Assembly: GCA_042095695.1 (NCBI GenBank)
Contig: JBELMP010000140.1
Coordinates: 1-6,805 of the forward strand
Source: Maricaulis sp042095695
Lineage (GTDB): Bacteria; Pseudomonadota; Alphaproteobacteria; Caulobacterales; Maricaulaceae
DNA length: 6,805 bases
Direction of reading: 5' to 3'
Part shown: piece by piece, positions 1-6,040 of the stretch
Layout: each line of letters opens with the position of its first letter
Numbering within the stretch: position 1 is the stretch's first letter
Translations under genes and position numbers: made by a program
The notes under the pieces: generated by a model
Database searches by the model: none
What the model was told of the DNA's origin: nothing
What the model saw: only the letters and a program-made list of their open reading frames with translations

Positions 1-449
1 TCCGGATCGAAGCCCTCCGCACCGATCTTGAAACTCATCGTACCCTGACCGCCGGTCACGGCTTCAAACAGCATCATGCATCCGGTGGCCAGAACGAAGA
101 AGACGAGACAGGCCTCTGCCCGCCGCTTCCACACGCCTTCCAGCCCGCCAACGCGCCAGGCAAAAATCGCATATAGTGGCAGGCCAAGCAGGGTTTTCGG
201 GATTTGCTCCGCATCATCATGGGACGACCAAAGATAGCTGATACAGGCCCAGACCAGAAACAGTGCCGCGGGGATGAAAGGCCAGGCCCAGCGCACCGAC
301 CGCCAGGAAATCGGTTGCAGCGGCACATAGGTCATGGCGGTCAGCGCGACGAGCGGGGCAATTAGCAACCCGCCCCCGACCGCTGCCGGAAAGGCGATAA
401 TGAAGGCGAAACACGCCAACACACCGACCTTTGCCTCACGCCTATTCAT
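1..449 (-). CDS. O-antigen ligase-like polytopic membrane protein (N-terminal part, runs off left edge)
   Basis: The reading frame opens at ATG 449 and stays open to the window edge, giving 149 visible residues without a stop. The protein is strongly hydrophobic, with likely membrane segments near residues 8-20, 26-43, 55-75, 84-100 and 112-130. After the third segment comes SYLWSSHDDAEQIP, which resembles the S-x-x-W-S pattern and following polar stretch near the N-terminus of many O-antigen ligase/polymerase (WaaL/Wzy_C) proteins. Such proteins act in the inner membrane and join or polymerise lipid-linked sugars. The catalytic periplasmic loop would lie beyond the window, so the family is a tentative inference. 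The start is supported by GAGGT six nt upstream. It begins 25 nt after the thrS stop, so co-transcription with thrS is likely. It could be another polytopic membrane protein; I am confident of the gene but less so of the function. Confidence 0.6.
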   Translation of the reverse strand, partial: MNRREAKVGVLACFAFIIAFPAAVGGGLLIAPLVALTAMTYVPLQPISWRSVRWAWPFIPAALFLVWACISYLWSSHDDAEQIPKTLLGLPLYAIFAWRVGGLEGVWKRRAEACLVFFVLATGCMMLFEAVTGGQGTMSFKIGAEGFDP

Positions 450-455
450 ACCCGG

Positions 456-460
456 ACCTC
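456..460 (-). promoter_or_regulatory. Ribosome binding site of the O-antigen ligase-like gene
   Basis: The minus strand reads GAGGT here, six nt before ATG 449. It sits in the 25-nt gap after the thrS stop and fixes the start of a gene that is cut by the window edge. Confidence 0.55.
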
Positions 461-474
461 GTACCGCTGACCGA

Positions 475-2415
475 TCAGGCCGATTTACGCTTCAGATCCG
501 GCGCCAGGGCACGGTCCGACAAGAGTGCGATTGCCTCTCCTAGGGCCATAACTTCCTGCGTCTTGCCCTCCTCGCCGAGGAAGCGAAGAGCCACAGCGCC
601 ATCTTCCGCCTCCTTGCGCCCGACCACTGCGATGACCGGCACTTTGCCGACCGAGTGTTCGCGGACCTTGTAATTGATCTTCTCATTGCGAAGATCCGTC
701 TCAACGCGCAGGCCCGCAGCCGACATGGCAGCTCGTACCTCCTCGGCATAAGCGTCAGCATCAGAGGTGATGGTCGCAACAATCACCTGGCGCGGCGCCA
801 GCCAGAAGGGCAGTTTGCCGGCATAATTCTCGATCAGCACGCCGAGAAAACGCTCTAGCGATCCGAGGATGGCCCGGTGCAGCATGACGGGGCGGTGTTT
901 CTCAGCATCCTCACCGATGAAGACCGCATCGAGACGTTCCGGCAGGTTAAAATCACACTGTATCGTGCCCGTCTGCCATTCCCGGCCAATGGCATCCTTG
1001 ACGACGAAGTCCAGCTTCGGCCCGTAAAAGGCGCCATCACCCGGATTATGCTCATAATCAAGGCCGGACGCCTCGGCCGCGGCGATCAAGGCGGCTTCTG
1101 CCTTGTCCCAAACCTCTTCAGACCCAACCCGCTGCTCCGGCCGGTCGGAGAATTTGATGCGCGGTTCTTCAAAGCCGAAATCCTCATAGACCGACTTGAG
1201 CAGCTCACAGAAGGCGGTGACCTCCTCCGTGATCTGCTCGACCGTGCAGAAAATATGAGCGTCGTCCTGGACAAAGCCACGCACGCGCATCAGCCCGTGC
1301 AGCGAACCCGAAGGTTCATAGCGATGGCAGGACCCGAACTCGGCGAGACGCAAGGGAAGGTCGCGATAGGATTTTTGACCCTGATTGAAGACCTGGACAT
1401 GACAGGGGCAGTTCATCGGCTTCACCGCGAGCACCTTCTCCTCCTGATCGATGGAAGAGATGAACATATTCTCGCGATACTTGTCCCAATGCCCGGAGGC
1501 CTCCCAGAACTTGCGATCCATCAGTTGCGGCGTCTTGATTTCGACATAGCCGCTATCTTCGAGACGCCGGCGCATATAGTTCTCAACGCCACGATAGAGC
1601 GTCCAGCCGGCCGGATGCCAGAAGACCTGTCCCTGGGCCTCCTCCTGGAAGTGAAACAGCTCCATCTGCTTGCCCAGCCGGCGATGGTCACGCTTCTCGG
1701 CTTCCTCGAGGCGATGCAGATGCGCCTTGAGCTGTTTGTCATCCAGCCAGGCGGTTCCGTAAATACGCTGCAACTGAGCATTGCGATGATCCCCACGCCA
1801 ATAGGCACCGGCAACTTTCATGAGCTTGAAGGCCTTGCCGATCTTCCCGGTCGAGGGCAGGTGCGGTCCACGGCACAGATCGAACCATTCGCCCTGACGA
1901 TAAATCGTGATCGTCTCATTTTCCGGCAGGTCTTCGATCAGCTCGGCCTTGAAGGTCTCGCCCATATCCTTGAATTTGGAGATCGCGGCATTGCGGTCCC
2001 AGACCTCCCTTTCGAAAGGTAGATCCGCATCCACAATCTCGCGCATGCGCTGTTCGATCGCCTCGAAATCCTCGGTGGAAAAAGGCTCGTTGCGCGCGAA
2101 ATCATAATAGAAACCGTCTTCAATCGCCGGCCCGATCGTGACCTGCGTTCCCGGGAAGAGATCCTGTACGGCCTGGGCGAGAATATGCGCCGTATCATGG
2201 CGAATGAGCTCGAGGGCCTCGTCATCCTTGCGCGTTATCAGCGCGACCTCGCTATCGCCCTCCAGCGGGCGCATCAAATCCCAGTCCTCGCCATTCACGC
2301 GGGCGAACATCGAGGCCTTGGCGAGCGATTTGGAGATATCATTCGCCAGGTCGAACGGTGAAGCACCATCGGCGAGTTCTCGCATCGAGCCATCTGGCAG
2401 CGTTACCTTGATCAT
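475..2415 (-). CDS. thrS: Threonyl-tRNA synthetase
   Basis: This cytoplasmic class II synthetase charges tRNA-Thr with threonine. The 646 residues are full length for a bacterial ThrRS. Domains in order are TGS (about 1-62), the N2 editing domain (about 65-225), the class II catalytic core (about 245-535) and the C-terminal anticodon-binding domain (about 540-640). The editing site that clears Ser-tRNA-Thr shows H73-x3-H77 and C181-R-G-P-H185. The catalytic zinc ligands are C336 (in MNCPCH), H387 (in DDAHIF) and H513 (in MLHRAILGS). Each is offset by exactly two residues from the well-known E. coli C334, H385 and H511. The class II motif 2 region RLAEFGSCHRYEPSG is intact. The ATG lies 6 nt after the yidD stop, and AAGGA sits 10 nt upstream inside the last yidD codons, which suggests translational coupling. 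A membrane protein gene follows 25 nt downstream. Nothing is missing or odd. Confidence 0.99.
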   Translation of the reverse strand: MIKVTLPDGSMRELADGASPFDLANDISKSLAKASMFARVNGEDWDLMRPLEGDSEVALITRKDDEALELIRHDTAHILAQAVQDLFPGTQVTIGPAIEDGFYYDFARNEPFSTEDFEAIEQRMREIVDADLPFEREVWDRNAAISKFKDMGETFKAELIEDLPENETITIYRQGEWFDLCRGPHLPSTGKIGKAFKLMKVAGAYWRGDHRNAQLQRIYGTAWLDDKQLKAHLHRLEEAEKRDHRRLGKQMELFHFQEEAQGQVFWHPAGWTLYRGVENYMRRRLEDSGYVEIKTPQLMDRKFWEASGHWDKYRENMFISSIDQEEKVLAVKPMNCPCHVQVFNQGQKSYRDLPLRLAEFGSCHRYEPSGSLHGLMRVRGFVQDDAHIFCTVEQITEEVTAFCELLKSVYEDFGFEEPRIKFSDRPEQRVGSEEVWDKAEAALIAAAEASGLDYEHNPGDGAFYGPKLDFVVKDAIGREWQTGTIQCDFNLPERLDAVFIGEDAEKHRPVMLHRAILGSLERFLGVLIENYAGKLPFWLAPRQVIVATITSDADAYAEEVRAAMSAAGLRVETDLRNEKINYKVREHSVGKVPVIAVVGRKEAEDGAVALRFLGEEGKTQEVMALGEAIALLSDRALAPDLKRKSA

Positions 2416-2421
2416 CAGTCT

Positions 2422-2736
2422 TTATTCCTTGTCGTCAGCTGGCTCAGCCGTCGATACCCGTTTTCTCTCGTCCCGCGGCAAAGGTGATCGGAAAGCCCAG
2501 ATCGCCCACCATGGTTCCTGTGTGCGTTCAAGCGGTGCGGGATCTAGACCCCAACTGCCACCCGGCCGGCACCGGCTCAACCGACCAAACGTCAGCCAAA
2601 ACCCGCGCCACCAGCCCTGTGCCCGGATTACACCCATGGCGTAGGACGAACAGGTTGGCTCATGCCGACATCGTATCCCCGCCGCATAGAAAACCGGAGA
2701 TAGCGTCAATTGATAAGCCCGGAGCAGGCCTATCAT
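2422..2736 (-). CDS. yidD: Membrane protein insertion efficiency factor YidD
   Basis: YidD is a small protein at the inner membrane that aids YidC-dependent insertion of membrane proteins. This one has 104 residues. The family core is clear: LLRAYQLTLSPVF (residues 3-15, amphipathic), RCRHEPTCSSYA with C23 and C29 (22-33), a second helix with GWWRGFWLTFGRL (41-53), then RCRPGG with C56 and the GLDP turn (63-66). The tail after residue 70 is polar and charged, making the protein somewhat longer than the roughly 85-residue E. coli protein. I chose ATG 2736 because it aligns with the usual YidD N-terminus and has GGAG six nt upstream. The frame is open further upstream (ATG 2856, and GTG 2751), but that extension has no family resemblance. 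yidD is usually found beside rpmH-rnpA-yidC; here it precedes thrS by 6 nt, which looks like an operon pair. Confidence 0.95.
   Translation of the reverse strand: MIGLLRAYQLTLSPVFYAAGIRCRHEPTCSSYAMGVIRAQGWWRGFWLTFGRLSRCRPGGSWGLDPAPLERTQEPWWAIWAFRSPLPRDERKRVSTAEPADDKE
2426..2430 (-). promoter_or_regulatory. thrS ribosome binding site inside the yidD 3' end
   Basis: AAGGA on the minus strand lies 10 nt before the thrS ATG and overlaps the final codons of yidD. Ribosomes finishing yidD would therefore expose or reuse this site, which is consistent with coupled translation. Confidence 0.5.
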
Positions 2737-2742
2737 CAGGCG

Positions 2743-2746
2743 CTCC
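2743..2746 (-). promoter_or_regulatory. yidD ribosome binding site, which decides the start
   Basis: GGAG on the minus strand stands six nt before ATG 2736. No comparable site is seen before the upstream in-frame GTG 2751, so it supports the 104-residue form of YidD. Confidence 0.5.
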
Positions 2747-2770
2747 GACACGCCGGTGTGACGCAGATTT

Positions 2771-2784
2771 TGTTCGCACGAACA
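2771..2784. promoter_or_regulatory. Perfect 14-bp palindrome upstream of yidD, possible operator
   Basis: TGTTCG-CA-CGAACA is an inverted repeat with two perfect 6-bp arms. It lies just downstream of, and touches, the candidate -10 box of the yidD promoter, where a bound dimeric repressor would block initiation. The arms do not match the alphaproteobacterial LexA direct repeat GTTC-N7-GTTC. The regulator is unknown. Confidence 0.3.
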
Positions 2785-2811
2785 CATATGAAACCATGCT
2801 TTTAACGTCAC
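2783..2811 (-). promoter_or_regulatory. Possible sigma70-type promoter for yidD-thrS
   Basis: On the minus strand GTGACG (2811-2806) resembles a -35 box (TTGACG-like, five of six). It is followed after 17 nt by TATGTG (2788-2783), a poor -10 match (three of six). The predicted transcript would start about 40 nt before the yidD ATG. Spacing is ideal but the -10 is weak, so this is only a candidate. Confidence 0.25.
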
Positions 2812-2890
2812 CTCACGCCCTGTCCACCAAAGACGACCGAGAGGCGCAGCCGGCAATTGAAATATTTATCTTGAAGCGGGGTTTTCGGAT

Positions 2891-2925
2891 CGCCGTGAGG
2901 TCCAGCCGGCGCGGCCGGAACGGCG
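2891..2925 (-). other. Intergenic stem-loop just after the iron-sulfur scaffold gene
   Basis: Outer arms CGCCGT (2891-2896) and ACGGCG (2920-2925) are perfectly complementary. They enclose a second perfect 5-bp stem, CCGGC-GCG-GCCGG (2906-2918), with an asymmetric 9-nt/1-nt internal loop between the two. The structure begins 3 nt past the scaffold stop codon. No T-run follows on the minus strand, so it is not a standard intrinsic terminator. It could stabilise or process the mRNA end, or simply reflect the high GC content. Confidence 0.3.
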
Positions 2926-2928
2926 ACC

Positions 2929-3372
2929 CTATCCAGTCAGACGTGTGGAATGTGTCGCGGTCTCGATGGCTTCGACAGCGGCGTTGAACGCCAGCATCAC
3001 GGATTGATGACGGGCCGGATACTCCCGAGCGCCGTAAAGCGCACTCAGCTCAGCAAAGCGCCCGTTCGGCGGCTCGCCGCCATCCTTCAGCATCGCCTTG
3101 AGACCATCGCGAGCCGCCTGGATTTCGTCCTGGTGAGCCCCCAGCGCGTGGCGCGCAAAAACCGCAGCCGCAGCCTGGCCAAGCGCGCAGGCTTTCACCC
3201 GAAGGGCCAGGGCCTCTATACGATCATCCGATAGCTCCAGATCGAGCTCGATCTCAGAGCCGCAAAGACGCGAGACTTTACGCACGCTGACGTCCGGATT
3301 CGTCAGCGCACCAAGATGAGGAATGTCTGCTGCCAGTCGCAGCACCTCATTGGAATAAAGAGCGTCTTCCAT
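2929..3372 (-). CDS. Iron-sulfur cluster assembly scaffold protein (NifU/IscU N-terminal type)
   Basis: The 147-residue protein matches the NifU N-terminal/IscU-like fold, a cytoplasmic scaffold on which Fe-S clusters are built. The start MEDALYSNEVLRLAADIP is typical of the family's first helix. The first cluster-binding cysteine is C37 in RLCGSEIELDLEL, where the usual CGD is CGS. The second is C62 in VKACALGQAAAAV. At the third canonical position the sequence reads YPARHQSVML, with R121-H122 and no cysteine; from memory, alphaproteobacterial members of this subgroup often look like this. There is no clear Shine-Dalgarno before ATG 3372, where the upstream sequence is AT-rich. It follows the 80-residue gene by 39 nt and precedes yidD by 192 nt. 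No other suf/isc gene is in the window. The family is sure; whether it builds or carries clusters is not. Confidence 0.9.
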   Translation of the reverse strand: MEDALYSNEVLRLAADIPHLGALTNPDVSVRKVSRLCGSEIELDLELSDDRIEALALRVKACALGQAAAAVFARHALGAHQDEIQAARDGLKAMLKDGGEPPNGRFAELSALYGAREYPARHQSVMLAFNAAVEAIETATHSTRLTG

Positions 3373-3400
3373 GATCTATATTTAGCGTTGCAGGGGCCAA

Positions 3401-3431
3401 AGCGCCAGAGCCTAGCTCAAGGCTTTGCGCT
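3401..3431 (-). other. Imperfect hairpin spanning the stop codon of the 80-residue gene
   Basis: AGCGC (3401-3405) pairs with GCGCT (3427-3431), and AGCCT (3409-3413) pairs with AGGCT (3420-3424). A 3-nt/2-nt internal loop and a 6-nt apical loop give ten pairs in all. It overlaps the stop of the upstream gene and ends 28 nt before the scaffold start. On the minus strand only TTT follows, so termination would be weak. It may act as an mRNA processing or partial termination element. Confidence 0.3.
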
Positions 3432-3654
3432 CGCCATGGGTCAAGACGCGAGGAAACTCCGAAGGACCGTCCACCGGGTACCCGACTCGAGGCGTGGCGT
3501 GGACATCCAGGACGGCGAAATCACGAAGCGCGGCCGAGGCCCGCGCGAGCGTCTCCGCCTCGACCCTGTTGGGCGCCAACACCATGAAACTTATGGTAAA
3601 ACGCCCTCCATCATCGGCTCCCAGAAGCGTCACCTCGTGCACAGACAAGGACAT
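3412..3654 (-). CDS. Uncharacterised 80-residue protein
   Basis: I do not recognise this protein. It has 80 residues and no cysteine, signal peptide or membrane segment. The hydrophobic pattern suggests a strand at residues 17-26 (RFTISFMVLA), a helix at 29-44 (RVEAETLARASAALRD), a strand at 46-53, then a proline-rich tail containing FPRVLTHGERKALS. This would fit a small soluble alpha/beta fold, but that is inference. It is very likely a real gene: GGAGG stands six nt before the ATG, codon use fits the neighbours, and it fills the gap between cysS (73 nt upstream) and the iron-sulfur scaffold gene (39 nt downstream) on the same strand. Its position suggests co-transcription with cysS, the scaffold gene, or both. 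A functional link to cysteine or Fe-S metabolism is possible but unproven. Confidence 0.75.
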   Translation of the reverse strand: MSLSVHEVTLLGADDGGRFTISFMVLAPNRVEAETLARASAALRDFAVLDVHATPRVGYPVDGPSEFPRVLTHGERKALS

Positions 3655-3660
3655 TTGAAT

Positions 3661-3665
3661 CCTCC
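3661..3665 (-). promoter_or_regulatory. Strong ribosome binding site of the 80-residue gene
   Basis: GGAGG on the minus strand is exactly six nt before ATG 3654. It is one of the best Shine-Dalgarno matches in the window and is the main argument that the small gene is translated. Confidence 0.6.
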
Positions 3666-3695
3666 GACATACTTCGCACCCAGACTATCCGAGCG

Positions 3696-3708
3696 TGCCG
3701 ATTCGGCA
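3696..3708. repeat. 13-bp palindrome between cysS and the 80-residue gene
   Basis: TGCCGA-T-TCGGCA has two perfect 6-bp arms and starts 20 nt past the cysS stop. No T-run follows on the minus strand, so it is a poor terminator. It may be a small mRNA hairpin; chance is also plausible. Confidence 0.25.
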
Positions 3709-3727
3709 AGCGCCGCACACCCCAGGA

Positions 3728-5116
<1,389 letters not shown>

Positions 5117-5129
5117 GAGTTAAGCTCTG

Positions 5130-5160
5130 AAAAAACCGTCGTGTACTGAAATACCACGAC
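5130..5160 (-). terminator. Terminator-like hairpin with U-run in the cysS leader (possible attenuator)
   Basis: Read on the minus strand, GTCGTG (5160-5155) pairs perfectly with CACGAC (5143-5138). With one bulged G, a further TA/TA pair of steps extends the stem to eight pairs around a 6-nt loop. GG and then six T (5135-5130) follow, ending 13 nt before the cysS ATG. The shape is that of an intrinsic terminator. As folE diverges, no upstream same-strand gene needs terminating, so control of cysS read-through is the natural reading. The stem is short, and no leader peptide rich in Cys codons was found. Confidence 0.4.
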
Positions 5161-5179
5161 ATGAATGGCGGCAATGCAA

Positions 5180-5208
5180 TTGGATTTCGCCTGAATAGCG
5201 CCTACATA
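5180..5208 (+). promoter_or_regulatory. Possible folE promoter
   Basis: TTGGAT (5180-5185) and TACATA (5203-5208) are separated by exactly 17 nt in the cysS-folE intergenic region. Each matches the sigma70 consensus at about three of six positions. Transcription would begin near 5215, giving a leader of about 140 nt before ATG 5354. The match is weak but the spacing and position fit. Confidence 0.3.
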
Positions 5209-5338
5209 ACCTGAAGCGCTTAGACGCGAAACCGGAGGAATACAGGCCCCGACTGTAAAAAGTTGCGTGCCCTCCCTCGATCCGGAAACCGGAACTACGG
5301 CGGCTTCGTATGACAAGAAGACTGCCGACCCGAAAACG

Positions 5339-5344
5339 AAAGGA
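5339..5344 (+). promoter_or_regulatory. folE ribosome binding site, which decides the start
   Basis: AAAGGA ends nine nt before ATG 5354. The alternative in-frame GTG at 5267 has only an A-rich stretch ahead of it and no clear Shine-Dalgarno. This favours the 205-residue form of FolE. Confidence 0.5.
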
Positions 5345-5353
5345 TCCATCACG

Positions 5354-5971
5354 ATGGACGCCATGACCCCTGAAGACGCCCGCATCGCTGCGGAAGAGAA
5401 GACTCGCCCGACTCGCGAAGAGGCCGAAGCAGCTGTTCGTACCCTGATCGCATGGGCCGGGGACGATCCGGACCGCGAAGGCCTGATTGAAACCCCGAAA
5501 CGTGTCGCCAAGGCTTATGAGGAATGGTTCTCAGGCTATCAGGACGACCCGGCCAAAGTACTCGGCAAGAAGTTCGAGGATGTTCAAGGCTATGACGATA
5601 TCGTCATGCTGACGAATATTGATGTGGAGTCGCACTGCGAACACCATATCGCGCCGATCCTCGGCATTGCGCATGTTGCCTATCTGCCGACCAAGGCGGT
5701 CGTCGGAATTTCCAAAATCGCACGCGTGGTGGAAATCTTCTCCAAGCGTCTGCAAACGCAGGAAACCATGACCGCGCAGATCGCTGATGCGCTGATGGAT
5801 GCGATGGAACCGCTCGGCGTCGCTGTTTATGTGGACGCCAAACACCAGTGCATGACGACGCGCGGTGTACACCACCCGAATGTGTCGACCATCACCACCA
5901 CTTTTACCGGTGCCTTCAAGGAAGATGCGGATCTGCGCAATCGCTTCCTGCGCCTGGTCGAAAAGGCTTAG
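5354..5971 (+). CDS. folE: GTP cyclohydrolase I (type IA)
   Basis: FolE converts GTP to 7,8-dihydroneopterin triphosphate plus formate, the first step of tetrahydrofolate and pterin synthesis, as a cytoplasmic homo-oligomer (decameric in E. coli). The 205 residues match the family. The zinc ligands are C95 and H98 in SHCEHH (93-98) and C166 in KHQCMTTRG (163-171). GISKIARVVEIFSKRLQTQETMTAQIAD (118-145) is the conserved GTP-binding and oligomer core. The N-terminal 20 residues are charged and variable. ATG 5354 has AAAGGA nine nt upstream. An in-frame GTG at 5267 would add 29 polar residues of no family resemblance, and ATG 5363 is also possible. The cysteine-containing zinc site shows it is type IA, not the zinc-independent FolE2. 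It diverges from cysS and ends in a strong terminator, so it is probably monocistronic. Confidence 0.97.
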   Translation: MDAMTPEDARIAAEEKTRPTREEAEAAVRTLIAWAGDDPDREGLIETPKRVAKAYEEWFSGYQDDPAKVLGKKFEDVQGYDDIVMLTNIDVESHCEHHIAPILGIAHVAYLPTKAVVGISKIARVVEIFSKRLQTQETMTAQIADALMDAMEPLGVAVYVDAKHQCMTTRGVHHPNVSTITTTFTGAFKEDADLRNRFLRLVEKA

Positions 5972-5994
5972 GCCGACCGCGAGACCAACAAGAC

Positions 5995-6028
5995 AAGGGC
6001 GCCCCGTTCGGGGCGCCCTTTTGCTTTT
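5995..6028 (+). terminator. Strong intrinsic terminator after folE
   Basis: GGGCGCCCC (5997-6005), loop GTTC, then GGGGCGCCC (6010-6018) form a perfect 9-bp stem, extended to 11 bp by flanking AA/TT. The plus strand continues TTTTTTGCTTTT-like. It begins 23 nt after the folE stop. On the minus strand only a broken T-run (TTGTCTT) follows, so it would end the convergent phosphatase transcript less well, though some bidirectional use is likely. Confidence 0.93.
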
Positions 6029-6040
6029 CATCGCATGAGC

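Noticed and set aside
877..2022. A 381-codon plus-strand open frame
   Set aside because: It lies wholly opposite thrS, which has full-length domain and active-site support. The antisense product shows no family features.
2771..2784. LexA/SOS box interpretation of TGTTCG-CA-CGAACA
   Set aside because: Alphaproteobacterial LexA binds the direct repeat GTTC-N7-GTTC, and the Gram-positive box has the half-sites in the opposite order. Neither fits, and yidD-thrS is not a usual SOS target.
2484..2987. A 167-codon plus-strand open frame over yidD and its upstream gap
   Set aside because: It overlaps YidD, whose cysteine motifs are clear, and its product has low-complexity shadow character.
5161..5214. 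A 17-codon plus-strand frame in the cysS-folE gap
   Set aside because: It has no ribosome site, would lie upstream of the likely folE transcription start, and its product is unremarkable.
5117..5266. T-box or Cys-codon leader peptide controlling cysS
   Set aside because: No T-box hallmark is visible. The short frame from ATG 5162 on the minus strand contains no Cys codons before the cysS start, so neither classical mechanism is supported.
5531..6031. A 166-codon minus-strand open frame opposite folE
   Set aside because: It would start in the folE coding strand, run through its terminator hairpin, and has histidine-rich shadow composition. FolE is unambiguous.
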